Below are positions 1 to 11,550 of a DNA stretch of 64,000 bases, in pieces; positions within the stretch are counted from its first letter, which is position 1; each line of letters begins with the position of its first letter. The notes below the pieces were generated by a model. The model was given only the letters and a program-made list of their open reading frames with translations, was not told the DNA's origin and did no database searches. Where the stretch lies: assembly GCA_019009955.1 (NCBI GenBank), contig CM032228.1:256397501-256461500 (forward strand), given 5' to 3'. The position numbers and the translations under genes were made by a program. This stretch comes from Riptortus pedestris. Lineage: Eukaryota > Arthropoda > Insecta > Hemiptera > Alydidae.

Positions 1-261
1 CAGTTAATATTCAAGATAGAGAATAAATGTATAGAACAATATTTATAGTAAATTTAATTTGCAATAAGATTGATTCTGTAATATTTTTCGATCCGACGTA
101 TAGTAACGGGGATATTTCGAATTTTCGAAAATCCTCCCCTCTAACCCCCCCCCTCCCACTGGTCCGATTTCAGTTCAGCGGTTAACGAACTTGATCTTTC
201 TTTTTACATAAAACGACTAAATATAGAGTTTGGTAACGATCAAACAACAACAGACAAATAT

Positions 262-304
<43 letters not shown>

Positions 305-495
305 TATATATATAATATATATATATATATAATATATATATTATATATATATATATTATATATATATATACAGTTTTGAACGGACCTCATTTTCTTCATC
401 TACTAGGTAGGATCGATGGACATTTGAAGAAAAATGTCGAATATTCCGTCATGAGTACAACCTCAATAGCTGATTTCCCTTAAGGGAAATCTGCT
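1..495 (-). mobile_element. Family A (HINE-like) copy, 3' part outside window
   Basis: Reverse-oriented copy. Its 5' end is the palindrome GATTTCCCTTAAGGGAAATC followed by TGCT at 495. Its core is a GATA/TA microsatellite at 258-370. The copy runs off the window start before reaching its 3' hairpin. Non-autonomous and non-coding. Confidence 0.8.
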
Positions 496-496
496 A

Positions 497-528
<32 letters not shown>

Positions 529-537
529 TATATATAT

Positions 538-2553
538 ACTAGCAAAGGTACCCGGCTTCGCCCGGGAATTCATTTGAGGCTGAATGAAGATGGTATATTT
601 TTGGCAAGGCTTTACTTTCCACAATATTTTTTTTTATTTCCCTGTCCCAGTGTTTAGAATTTATACCCGTCGTTACTGTGGATTTGTTAATAATAAAATT
701 ATTTGTTATTTAAGACTTCACTGTCCTCAATATTTTTATATTTCTAGTCCTCTGTGTATGTAGTTTTTTTTTATAAAGTGATGGGCCATATAATTCATAA
801 TCCTAGAATGTATTCTATCTTCCAAACCATGTATGAATGTTTCTTTCCCTTCATGCGGTACAATGTCCAATGGTGACAGCTGTTTTAGGTACGTCATAGC
901 CTCTATTAAAACACTCTTTCATAAGTCTCGATTGTAAACTGTGTATTCATATTGGTTTTCAGTAAAGTATATCATAATACATTAACGGAGCAGAGTTAAT
1001 AAATACCAGAAATACCTGAGTGCACCTCCCTAGCGTTTATTCTAGTAAATTATTTATTTATGATAATTAAAGAAATTCACATTCCTGAGAATAATAATAC
1101 ATTGCTATAAGCATCAATTAACATGTAAACATAGACCAATATGAGGTCGGAAGGGAAGCGGCAGAACTGATAGGACAAAGGAAGTAGCTCGACACTTACA
1201 TAGCCTCAGTGCAGCCAACCTGCAATGCATTTTGGATAGCTATCCTCTAATACATTCAAATATATTAAAAAATCATATTACATTATCTTCACAATTCTAA
1301 AACTGTTTCAAATATTTTTCACGTTTTAATTAAATACACTTAGAGAAGGGTGGGGGCAGTATACCTTATTTGGTGCAAACTGTTACTGGCGTTAAAAAAT
1401 AACATACTTTTGAATTATTAAGGATAAAATTCTAACATGGATTTGAATTAACTTATCCAGGTGAGATACCTGGGTAGTTCATATTGGAATGTATTGTTGA
1501 GCATATCAATATTTCTAAGCAAATTACTTGCTTCATACCTTATTTTACAAAAAAAAAAAAAAAAATTATAAAACAAAATTTACACTAATTAAAAAAGTAA
1601 ACAACTTATGTTATGTGCACGATTGCCAAAAACCAAATAGACGATGAAATATCGCGAATTTTTATTTCAGGCATCCCGCATAACCCCCATTCCCCTTGGA
1701 ACCTAAAGGTTTTAGTATAGCTTATAGTCATGGAAGAATTAATGCTAATTTACATACCGAGTGTTGTTAAGTTCGGTTCTACCGCTAGTGCCCAATAAAA
1801 TAGTTGCCCCCGCTTTAGTTTTTAGCTTATATCTCGTTTATACTTTGTTATAAAAGAAAAGTGTATATAACAAAAGTTACTCTAAATAACAAAATAAACA
1901 ACTTTTGTTATGTTCATATTTGCCATGAAACCAATACGAAACGAAATATCGCTATTTTTAATTTCTGGCATCCCTCATAACCCCCACTCTTGCCCGTCCC
2001 TAGAAATGTTGGTATGGCTTGTTATAATGAAAGCGTTAGTGCTATCACATATGCCGAGTTTTATTTATTTCGGTTAGATCTTTTGTCCCAAATAAAATTG
2101 TTCACTTCCGCTATAGGTTTTAGCGTATATCTCGTTTATAATTCGGTATACGAAAAAAGTGTATATAACAAAAGTTACTCTAAATAAAAAAAATAAACAA
2201 CTTTTGTTATGTTCATATTTGCCGAAAAACCAATAGGAAACGAAATATCGCTATTTTTAATTTCTGGCTTCCCTTATAACCCCCACTCCTGTACGTCTCA
2301 GAGAATTTTAATATAGCCTAAAGTCTAAGTTGGGTTAGTAGTAATATACATACCAAGTTTTCATAAAATTCGGTTCAGCCGTTTATGCGTGAAAAGGTAA
2401 CAAACAAACAAACAAATAAACAAACAAACAAACAAACAAACAAACAGACACCAAAGAAACAAAATGCAGATATGGTGTCTATGACATGTGAAACGAAAAG
2501 TTATCGTGAAAATTTCGGGAAAAAAATCAATGTACAGACAGAGGTTACAATTT

Positions 2554-2554
<1 letters not shown>
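538..2554 (+). mobile_element. Family B repeat, long copy with three internal units
   Basis: Begins ACTAGCAAAGGTACCCGG and ends at the conserved GAGGTTACAATTTT before a TA tract. It contains successive internal units of about 300 bp, each with a CCCTCATAACCCCCACTC-like core (near 1677, 1972 and 2270). It carries tail type 1, with the GTTCAGCCGTTTATGCGTG motif and an ACAA-rich run. The stretch 880-1340 is unlike other copies and may be extra sequence. No coding capacity was seen. The superfamily is unresolved: an RTE-like or SINE-like retroelement tail is possible. Confidence 0.7.
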
Positions 2555-2594
<40 letters not shown>

Positions 2595-2607
2595 ATATAT
2601 ATATATA

Positions 2608-2734
2608 CAGTTTTGAGCGGACCTCATTTTCGTCATCTAGTAGGTAGGATCGATGGAGATTTGAAGAAACATTTCGAAAATTCCGTCATGAGTATACAAC
2701 CTCAATAGCTGATTTCCCCCAAGGGAAATCTGGT
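2608..2734 (-). mobile_element. Family A, 5' end fragment
   Basis: Carries the conserved TTTTGAGCGGACCTCATTTTCG block, the CGTCATGAGTA block and a slightly mutated terminal palindrome ending CTGGT. It stops at the TA core. Confidence 0.75.
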
Positions 2735-2761
2735 AATTAGATGAGTTGAAGTCCGTGTTTT

Positions 2762-2885
2762 AGCACATATTCCTTAAGGGAAATCAGCTATTGAGGTCGT
2801 ACTCATGACGCGATTTTGGAAATATTTCTTCAAGTGTCGATCGATTCTACCCAGGAGATGACGAAAATCCGAGGTCCGTTCCAAA

Positions 2886-2935
<50 letters not shown>

Positions 2936-3507
2936 CCTGGGTAGGATCGCTCTAGCAGTTGCCATTTTTGTTTAATCATTATCAAACTCGATATTTCATC
3001 TTTTTTATGTAAAAAAAAGACCAAGTACATTAATGGCTAAAGTCCAACCAGTGAGAGAGGGAGGGGGGTTGATCCGACTTATGATTCGAAAATTGTGTAG
3101 AACCAATCTTATTGCAAATTTAATCTACTTTAAATGTTCTTATATACGTTTTTAGCTGATTTCCCTTAAGGGTAATCTCTGTAATTTCCCTTAAGTATCT
3201 CCGTTATTATACGTCGGATCGAAAATTTGTATAGAATCAATCTTATTGCAAATTAAATTTACTATAAATATTGTTCTATACATTTATTCTGTATCTTGAA
3301 TATTAACCGAGATATTTGCATTTGTATTCTGTATGTGGTCGGCAGGAGTCGGCTGTCCGAATCGGTACGGGAATTTCCACCGAGAGCTCTGGCGGCCGTT
3401 TCCATAACTATTCGTCCCTCTTGAATAGGTTTAGAGATAAGATTTATCTACTGAAAAACGTCACGTGGGAAATCTGCTTAGTTTACGCAGCCCCTGCGTG
3501 ACGGACT
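2762..3507 (+). mobile_element. Family A copy with full 3' end
   Basis: Starts with a decayed AGCAC terminus and palindrome, has a (TA)n core at 2888-2931, the conserved interior, and a 3' end with inverted GGGAAATCTGCT, hairpin ACGCAGCCCCTGCGT and GACGGACT. A second partial palindrome at 3152-3205 suggests an internal duplication or nested fragment. Confidence 0.75.
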
Positions 3508-3861
3508 TTTTCACTATCTAAATTCATGACGAACGTGGAAAACCTTCTTAGTTTACGCAACCCCTGCGTGACGGACCTTTTTCACTATCTAAATTCATGA
3601 CGAACTTGGAAAATCTTCTTAGTTTACGCAGCTCCTGCGTGACGGACTTTTTCACTATCTAAATTCATGACGAACGTGGAAAATCTTCTTAGTTTACGCA
3701 GCCCCTGCGTGACGGACTTTTTCACTATCTAAATTCATGACGAACGTGGAAAATCTGCTTAGTTTACGCAGCCCCTGCGTGACGGACTTTTTCACTATCT
3801 AAATTCATGACGAACGTGGAAAATCTTCTTAGTTTACGCAACCCCTGCGTGACGGACTTTT
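3474..3861 (+). repeat. 70-bp tandem array of family A 3' termini (six copies)
   Basis: The block TTAGTTTACGCAGCCCCTGC recurs at spacings of 70, 71, 70, 70 and 70 bp (GTTTACGC at 3481, 3551, 3622, 3692, 3762 and 3832). Each unit has the 3' hairpin, GACGGACTTTTT and a spacer containing TTCACTATCTAAATTCATGA. Units differ by only a few substitutions. Confidence 0.9.
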
Positions 3862-3863
3862 TT

Positions 3864-4050
3864 AATTGTAGTATACTGCATCTATTATTGTCATAAGCGG
3901 TGGATGGATCAGATGATTAGCTGCTTCTTGGAATAAATGATTTTTTGTTAAAAAAGTAAATAGCCTTTTATTGCCTTCATCATCGTCTTGATGGAGTTCT
4001 CTCTGTTATCTTGCTTAACGGTTCAAAGCTGTTCTTGGAAGATTGTATTT
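3864..4050 (-). pseudogene. LINE ORF2 C-terminal fragment (minus strand)
   Basis: Read on the minus strand, this segment matches the segment at about 5530-5700: both encode a KYxLxRxALN-like stretch followed by a QDDDEGNKRLF-like stretch. It is full of stops and frameshifts. It appears to be the region after the RNase H domain of a jockey-like non-LTR retrotransposon. It is bounded by family A sequence on both sides. Confidence 0.5.
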
Positions 4051-4051
4051 T

Positions 4052-4170
4052 AGCTGAATTCCCTAAGAGAAATCAGCTATCGAGGACGTACTCATGGACG
4101 TAGTTTTAAAAACATTTCTTCAAATGTCCATCGATCGAGAGATAACGAAAATGAGGTCCGATCAAAACTA
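4052..4170 (+). mobile_element. Family A, 5' end fragment
   Basis: Starts with a mutated palindrome (AGCTGAATTCCCTAAGAG), continues through the ATGTCCATCGATC block and ends at a TA tract into which family B is inserted. Confidence 0.7.
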
Positions 4171-4179
4171 TATATATAT

Positions 4180-5058
4180 ACTAGCCCAGATACCCGGCTT
4201 CGCCCGGGAATTGATTGAGGCTGAATGGTGATGGTATTTTTTTTGGCAAGGCTTTACTTTGCACACTATTTTGACATTTACCCGTTCCAGTGTTTAGGGT
4301 TAATACCCGTCGTTTCTGTGGATTTGTTAATAATAAAATTTGTAATTTCAGGCCTCCCTTATAACCCCCACTCCTGCCCGTCCCTAGAAATGTTAGTATG
4401 GCTTATTATAAGGATGGCGTTAGTGCTAGTACACATACCGAGTGTTTTATTTAGTTCGGTTGAGTCTTTTGTGCCAAATAAAATTGTTGACTCCCGCTAT
4501 AATTTTTAGCGTATAACGCCTTTATACTTCGGTATACGACGATATTGTATATAACAAAAGTTTCTCTAAATAACAAAATAAACAAATTATGATAATTAAG
4601 GCGTCAGTGCTAATACACATACCGAGATTTATTTAATTCGGTTCAGTCTTTTGTGCCAAATAATATTATTGACTTCCGCAGTAGTTTTTAACGTATAACT
4701 CATTTATACTTAGGTATACGACAAAAGTGTGTATAACAAAATAAACAACTTTTGTTATGTGTATAATTGCCGAAAAAGAAACAGGGAACGAAATAGCGCT
4801 ATTTTTAATTTCAGCCCTACCTTATAACCCCCACTCCTGTTCGTCTCAGAGATTATTAACATAGCCTAAAGTCTAAGTTAGGTTAGTAGTAATATACATA
4901 CCAAGTTTCATAAAATTCGGTTCAGCCGTTTATGCGTGAAAAGGTAACAAACAAACAGACACGAAAGAAACAAAATGCAGTTATGGTGTCTATGACATGT
5001 GAAACGAAAAGTTATCGTGAAATTTTGCGAAAAAAATCAATGTACAGACCGAGGTTAC

Positions 5059-5063
<5 letters not shown>
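4180..5063 (+). mobile_element. Family B repeat
   Basis: Starts ACTAGCCCAGATACCCGG after a TA tract and ends GAGGTTACAATT before another TA tract. It contains two internal units with CCCCCACTCCTG cores and tail type 1. Confidence 0.8.
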
Positions 5064-5104
<41 letters not shown>

Positions 5105-5525
5105 TGGGTAGGACATTTGAGGTATGTAGAGAAGTATTTGAGTCAGTTTGAATCTGTATAAGTAAGAGTTTGTATTTCTGTGTCCAGTTAGTATTTGTGT
5201 TAGATAAACTGTATGTTGGGATAGTGAGGTATTGGTTTTTAAAACTGGGATATATAATTTTATATCTAGCCCTTTATCTGTTTGATACAGCTCCTGTTGG
5301 CACGAATTAATACCGTTTTTCTCTTAGTAAATATTTTAACACTGTTACAAGTGTAATGTTTTTGTAAATTACCCATTCACTACTTTTAGAGATACTTTTG
5401 GCTTGGATATCGACTATTTCATTGCTTACAGTTCCTGCATGTACCTTGACCCATTTGAAGTGAATGAAAGTCAGCCTGTTTTTTAATTGTGTTATATTAT
5501 GTTGAATGTGTTCTATATTTTTTAT
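5105..5525 (-). pseudogene. LINE ORF2 RNase H / C-terminal fragment
   Basis: On the minus strand, about 5525 to 5310 encodes an open stretch containing WVKVHAGTVSNEIVDIQAK, the conserved WVxxHxGxxGNExADxxAK region of a LINE RNase H domain. A frame change near 5300 leads into YLTQILTGHRNTNSYLYRF, the typical start of the post-RNase H region. The fragment ends at the microsatellite at 5102, and no reverse transcriptase domain is present. The likely source is a jockey/I-type non-LTR retrotransposon that reverse-transcribed and integrated its own RNA. A stop (TAA, minus) at 5307-5309 and the frameshift show it is dead. Confidence 0.75.
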
Positions 5526-6006
5526 TTATTTTATTCCAATATACGGAATCTGCTATTGTCATTAGCGGTAGATGACACTGTATTTCTGGGAACAAACAAG
5601 TTCCAGTTTAAAATGCAAAAAGCTTTATTATGTCTTCGTCGTCTCTAAGGATTTCTCGGTTTGAAGTTCAAAGCTCTTCTTGCAAGATGGTATTTTTTTA
5701 CAATTGCGTAGAAGATGTGAGACAACCAGATGGGCATTACAACAATCGCAGGTGGGTTGGAATATGCCTTTCAATAAATGAATATATGTTAATTTTGTGT
5801 GTCCAATTCGGATCCGTGTATGAACAACCTGATCTTTTCGGATTTATTAATCATCGCTCTGTAATATCTTTGATTTGTCGCAGTTTTTTGTCATGTTTTT
5901 TTCGGCCATTCTAACATCCACCCCTTTGAAATATGAGCTTTTGAAACTCTCGTTCCCAATGATCTCGGTAAACGAAGGTGTTCTATATATTGGTCGTGGT
6001 TTTTAT
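5526..6006 (-). pseudogene. Second LINE C-terminal fragment with zinc-knuckle region
   Basis: The minus strand encodes, in shifting frames, a GTRVSKAHISKGWMLEWPKK stretch, then a cysteine/histidine-rich segment ending VVSHLLRNCKKY, the zinc-knuckle pattern (C-x-C...HLL-x-x-C) seen at the ends of jockey-like ORF2 proteins. It is followed by the part homologous to 3864-4050. Several stops are present. It abuts the other LINE fragment head to tail. An open frame on the opposite strand at 5630-5914 is a shadow of this. Confidence 0.6.
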
Positions 6007-6007
6007 T

Positions 6008-6802
6008 AGCAGATTTTCCTTGAGGGAAATCAGCTATTGAGGTCGCCCTCATGACGGGAGTTTCGAAAAATTTCTGCAAATGTCCATCTATCCTACCCAG
6101 GAGATGACGAAAATGAGGTACGTTCAAAATTATATATATATATATATATATATGTCTGTTAACGCTCTAGCGGTCACAATTTTTGTTTGATCGTTACGAA
6201 ACTCGATATTTAACCGTTTTATGTAAAAAGAGAGATCAAGTTCGTTAACGGCTGAAATCGTACCAGAGGGAGGAGGGTATAGAGGGGGATTTTCGAAATA
6301 TCTCCGTTATTATGCAACGGATCGAAAAATTGTATAGAACTGATCTTATTGAAAATTAGATTTACTATAAATATTGTTATATACACTTATTCTCTATCTT
6401 TAATATTAACTGAGATATTTGCATTTTTATGAAGTCTGTGGTCGGGTGTTGTTCGGGTTAGTTCGGCCGTTTTCGTAAGTCGGCTCTGGCGGAAGCTTCT
6501 AACCTAACCTGTAGTTTCTAACCTTCGTTACTTTGTGAGATTAATGCAAATACGTTCTGTTCATCCGCCCCTCCCCCCTTCTTTAGTTCTTGGAGTACTA
6601 AAATTTGATTTATTAAAATATAAATTATTCTTACAATTCAGAAGCCGTTTCAGTTGGGAGTTTATTAAAATTAACTGAAAGATTTCTCATTACCGTTTGT
6701 ATTATCTTATGGTGGTGTTGTGTTACCAGTATGCAGATTTCCCTATTGCTAAACTTCACATAGGAAATCTGCTTAGTTTACGCAGCCCCTGCGTGACGGA
6801 GT
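6008..6802 (+). mobile_element. Family A, complete copy
   Basis: A good reference copy. It has AGCAGATTTTCC and the palindrome at the 5' end, a (TA)n core at 6131-6152, the GTCTGTTAACGCTCTAGCGG block, a G-rich segment at 6262-6286, the inverted GGAAATCTGCTTAG near the 3' end, the hairpin ACGCAGCCCCTGCGT and GACGGAGT at the terminus. It interrupts the minus-strand LINE sequence at 6007. No coding capacity. Confidence 0.85.
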
Positions 6803-7077
6803 TTTTTTAATATTTTGTGTTATGTCATAGCAACCTTTAGAGTTTTTAAATTTCGCAATAAATGCTTATATGGGAGTCTCAATAAGTGCATTTCAAGAGG
6901 CGATGCAAATATACGGATCGATTACGCACTACTTATACATGCATGAACTGCATACACAGTGCCTTATCGTGCACGCAACCACAAATGTTTTTCTCCACTT
7001 GCATTATGAATTTCTCCGAGTGCATTCTATCAATTCACAGAGAGAAAAGCACACTATATCAGGTATTTATAACACAG
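6803..7077. other. Unclassified interval
   Basis: A 275-bp stretch between a family A copy and the 26-bp satellite. An open frame starting at 6870 runs into the satellite and has no recognisable domain, so it is not called a gene. Confidence 0.4.
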
Positions 7078-9170
7078 ATGCTCCGTTAAGGGAAATACTA
7101 CCGTTGAGAAAACCAGTTTTCCCGTTTGAGAACCACTATAGGTTTTCCATTATGGGTAGAACTATAATTTTTCAGTTAAAAGAAGTACTGAAGAAGTACT
7201 TTCCTTCAAGGAAAGAACTATCATTTTTCCGGAAAGGGAATCACTATTGGTTTTCCGTTCAGGGAACCACTGCATTTTCTCCGTTAAGGGAAGTACTATA
7301 GGTTTTCCATCAAAGGAACCACTAAATTTTTTCCGTTAAGGTAAGTACTATAGTTTTCCCGTTAACCCTTTCTACTCCAATGTCGAGTGTCACTCGACAC
7401 TGATTTTGTTCCACTGTCTAGTAATACTCGACATGGTGTAATACCTCTTTTTGCGGAAAATTTTAAAACAGGATGAATTTTTGTTACTGAAATGTTTGAG
7501 TCACGAATGAATGAAACATATTCTAGAATCGTAAGATACTATAATTCAATTAAAGCCTTGGAGTGGAAAGAGTTAAGGGAACCACTATATTTTTTCCGTT
7601 CTGGGAAGTACTATAGTTTTCCCGTTAAGGAAACCACAATAGTTTTTCCGTTCTGGGAAGTACTATAGTTTTCCCGTTAAGGGAACCACAATAGTTTTTC
7701 CGTTAAGGGAAGTGCTATAGTTTTGCAGTTAAGGGAACCACAATAGTTTTTCCGTTCTGGGCTATAGTTTTCGTTAAGGGAACCACTATAGTTTTGCAGT
7801 TAAGGGAACCACAATAGTTTTTCCGTTCTGGGAAGTACTATAGTTTTCCCGTTAAGGGAACCACAATAGTTTTTCCGTTCTGGGAAGTACTATAGTTTTC
7901 CGTTTGAACCACACAATAGTTTTTCCGTTGGGAAGTGCTATAGTTTTCCGTTAAGGGAAACCACAATAGTTTTTCCCGTTCCCTATAGTTTTCCCAGTTA
8001 AAGGGAACCACAATAGTTTTTCCGTTCTGGGAAGTACTATAGTTTTCCGTTATAGTTTTTCCGTTCTGGGAAGTACTATAGTTTTCCTGTTAAGGGAACC
8101 ACAATAGTTTTTCCGTTAAGGGAAGTGCTATAGTTTTGCAGTTAAGGGAACCACAATAGTTTTTCCGTTCTGGGAAGTACTATAGTTTTCCCGTTAAGGG
8201 AACCACAATAGTTTTTCCGTTCTGGGAAGTACTATAGTTTTCCCGTTAAGGGAACCACAATAGTTTTTCCGTTCTGGGAAGTACTATAGTTTTCCCGTTA
8301 AGGGAACCACAATAGTTTTTCCGTTAAGGGAACCACAATAGTTTTTCGGTTAAGGGAAGTGCTATAGTTTTGCAGTTAAGGAAACCACAATAGTTTTTCC
8401 GTTCTGGGAAGTACTATAGTTTTCCCGTTAAGGGAACCACAATAGTTTTTCGGTTAAGGGAAGTGCTATAGTTTTCCCGTTAAGGGAACCACAATAGTTT
8501 TTCCGTTAAGGGAAGTGCTATAGTTTTGCCGTTAAGGGAACCACTATATTTTTTCCGTTCTGGGAAGTACTATAGTTTTCCCGTTAAGGAAACCACAATA
8601 GTTTTTCCGTTCTGGGAAGTACTATAGTTTTCCCGTTAAGGGAACCACAATAGTTTTTCCGTTAAGGGAAGTGCTATAGTTTTGCCGTTAAGGGAACCAC
8701 TATAGTTTTTCCGTTAAGGGAAGTACTATAGTTTTCCCGTTAAGGGAACCACAATAGTTTTTCCGTTAAGGGAAGTGCTATAGTTTTGCCGTTAAGGGAA
8801 CCACTATAGTTTTTCCGTTAAGGGAAGTACTATAGGTTTTTCCATTACGGGATTACTATAGTTTTTCCCTTAAGGAATTAGTACAGGTTTTCCATTAAGG
8901 GAGGAACTATAATTTTTCCGTTAAGAGAAGTACTATTGGTTCCTCGTTAAGGGAACTATTATAGGTTTACCATTACGGGAAGAACTATAATTTTTCCGTT
9001 AAGTGAAGTAATATAGGTTCTTCGGTAAGGGAACTACTATAGGTTTCTGTTAAGGGAAGAACCATAGGTTTTTCATTAAGGGGAGAAACATATTTTTCTC
9101 GGTAAGGGACCCACAGTAGGTTTTCCGTTCATGGAAGTACAATAAATAGGTTTTTCGTTCAGGGAACCCT
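7078..9170 (+). repeat. 26/52-bp satellite built on a TTCCCGTTAAGGGAA motif
   Basis: About 70 monomers of 26 bp. In the centre they alternate between two types (CCGTTCTGGGAAGTACTAT and CCCGTTAAGGGAACCACAAT), giving a 52-bp higher-order unit (for example CCGTTCTGGG at 8165 and 8217). Monomers diverge strongly toward both edges and are homogeneous in the middle, the pattern expected from unequal crossing-over. Each monomer holds a dyad. A MITE interrupts the array at 7366-7572. Confidence 0.9.
7366..7572. mobile_element. piggyBac-type MITE, 207 bp
   Basis: Flanked by TTAA on both sides (7362-7365 and 7573-7576). Terminal inverted repeats are CCCTTTCTACTCCAA at the left and, read inverted, CTCTTTCCACTCCAA at the right. 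Removing the element and one TTAA restores the satellite monomer CCCGTTAAGGGAACC. TTAA duplication with CCCTTT-type ends is the signature of the piggyBac superfamily. An internal palindrome GTCGAGTGTCACTCGAC lies near the left end. Non-coding, so mobilised in trans. Confidence 0.9.
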
Positions 9171-9546
9171 TATAGTTGCAGGTATTATTCATAACTCTAT
9201 TTTCGAAAATTCCCATAAATGTCCATCCTGCCTATGAGGTAATGAGTATGAACTTCGCTCAATATTGGTGGTCGCGATTTTGGTTTGATCATTACCAAAC
9301 TCGCTATATAAAAGTTTTATCTAAAACTAAAGGTCAAGTTCTTAAACGGCTATAGATTATGAAATCACACACACACACATATTTTGGCGGTGAGTATCTA
9401 CTGATTATTTTTTCACTCATAATGCCTGACCTTGAGCATGGCTGGTTAGGGGGTGTTACAACTATATTTCGAAATATCTCCATTACATAAGACCTTTCAA
9501 ATTTAAAAAAGTTCTTTCTAATATTAACCAAGTTATCTGAAATTAT

Positions 9547-9606
<60 letters not shown>

Positions 9607-9800
9607 GATTATTAACCAAGATATTTGGATTATTTAATTTTGGCCTTCCTTAATCCCCATTCTTACTCTTACCATAATAGCAATAAGCTGTTATATTATG
9701 AAACACACTATTTTAAGCATAAATCTAGATTTTGTGCTCGTTGAACTTTTACGTTTTGAGGTAAATGTCAATATGTGGCGCAACTCCTGCGTGACTGACT
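9171..9800 (+). mobile_element. Family A, old diverged copy
   Basis: It has lost its 5' palindrome. The first recognisable block is TTTTCGAAAATTCCCATAAATGTCC near 9201. The CATTACCAAACTCG block, a TA tract at 9550-9602 and a decayed 3' hairpin (CGCAACTCCTGCGTGACTGACT) remain. The satellite on its left sits where the palindrome should be. Confidence 0.65.
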
Positions 9801-10561
9801 TCAATTTATTCTTTCGTTTATTATGTGATAATTATTCGCGTTTTTTTTGCTTTGTAGCACAACACAATTTATGCTTTTTTTTGGTAGACAATAAATAAAT
9901 GAATCAAATTAATTATGAATAACATCCAGATTAGGTTTTGTATTCTTCCAAAGGAAAACCAACATTTTTAAGTTTCATAAGTGAACATAAATAGTATTTT
10001 ACCGTTGGAAAATGAAGTTTCTTGTTCTAAAATAATATATTACCATGAAAAAGTACTGCAAAAAAGGAATATCTTTTTCATTCTATAATTAAAGAAAAAT
10101 ATGTCTTAATAAAAGCAGCATCGAGCTCCCCAGGCACTCATCTGCAAGACAATTGCTGGCAGGTAATTCCTCTACTGTTTACCGAAGATAAAAATAAACA
10201 TAGTCCAATTTACATTTTGATTAGCTCTTCAAGGGAAAAAAGTGATAAAGATAAATAAAGAGAAAACGTATCTAGCTCAATTACCTCAGGCGTAATAAAA
10301 AATAATGGGGGTTTTACTGTCGTTAGAAATATTCGTCTATTATGGTTCGTTGAAATTAATTACAGATAAACAGTACAATACACTATAACAATAAGCTCTG
10401 TGAAAACATTTCATGAGAAACGTAAAAATAAATACAGTCTAGTCTCTAAATAACAAAGATAAATTTTAATTAAATTGAGGTTGTAACAACAATGAAATTC
10501 CTTTCATATCATTTTATTAATGGAAACATCATTCTTATATTTTAAGCAAAGAAAGAAAAAA
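9801..10561. other. Unclassified AT-rich interval
   Basis: No gene or known repeat was recognised. A short GC-richer patch near 10120-10172 has a minus-strand TTGTCTTGCAG acceptor-like site but no supporting coding signal. Confidence 0.3.
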
Positions 10562-11361
10562 AGTCCGTCACGCAGGGGCTGCGTAAACTAAGCAGATTTC
10601 CCTCGTGAAGTTTAGTAATAGATAAATCTACATACTGGTAACACAACACCACCGTGAATAAATACAAACGGAAATAAGAAATTTTTCATCCAATTTCAAT
10701 AACCTGCCGACAGGAAGCGTTAGGTTAGAAATGTAAAGAAACGGTTCTGCTCGCCTCACACCGGAAAGAAAAACAATTACTGAAATATTTTAGAATGTAA
10801 CATATTAATTTTATTGAGAACTATTCACTACATCTAGTACTGTAATTAATAATGAATCAGAATAATTGTTATCTCAATCAATCAAATTTTTGTAGTCCAA
10901 AACCTTAAGACGGGGGGGCGGGGGTCGAGCCACCAGGACATATTTGAATGTACCTCGTTTAATAAAGGTCTCTTGAATACAATGTTTGGTATTTAAACTT
11001 CTAATAATGTGATTTATTATGAAGTGGAGTATTGTGTATGAAACATGAGTAGAAGAGGCAGTTTGCTGATGGCTGAAAACTGAAAAATGCAAATATCTCG
11101 GTTAATATTCAAGATAGAGAATAAATGTATATAACATTATTTATAGTAAGTTTAATTTGCAATAAGATTGATTCTGTACAATTTTTCGATCCAACTTATA
11201 CTAACGGAGATATTTCGTTTCAAAAATCCTCCCCTCTAAACCCCCCTTCCACTGGTCCGATTTCAACCGTTAACGAACTTGATCTTTCTTTTTACATAAA
11301 ACGACTAAATATCGAGTTTGGTAACGATCAAACAAAAATTACGACCGCTAGAACGGTAACA

Positions 11362-11428
<67 letters not shown>

Positions 11429-11550
11429 TTTTGAACGAACCTCATTTTCGTCATCTACTAGGTAGGATCGATGGACATTTGAAGAAAAAAATTGAAAATT
11501 CCGCCATGAGTACAACCTCAATAGCTGATTTCCCTCCAGGGAAATCTGCT
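10562..11550 (-). mobile_element. Family A, complete long-form copy (989 bp)
   Basis: Reads in reverse from AGTCCGTCACGCAGGGGCTG (3' hairpin) at 10562 to the palindrome ending GGGAAATCTGCT at 11550. Core (TA)n at about 11369-11425. It includes the long 3' module with the CTCACACCGGAAAGAAAAAC and TTTTATTGAGAACTATTCAC blocks that are absent from short-form copies. A 205-residue open frame starting at 11125 runs through it and is a repeat artefact. Confidence 0.85.

Noticed and set aside
217..399. Tyr/Ile-rich small proteins at the many TA tracts
   Set aside because: They are (TA)n microsatellites read as Tyr-Ile repeats, seen at over a dozen places.
6870..7301. 143-codon frame beginning MGVSISAFQEAM
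   Set aside because: Its second half is satellite monomers and the first half has no recognisable domain or conservation signal.
10118..10172. Minus-strand exon after TTGTCTTGCAG
   Set aside because: The acceptor-like site is good, but every downstream frame is short (12-16 codons) and there is no link to the exon at 35873-36023.
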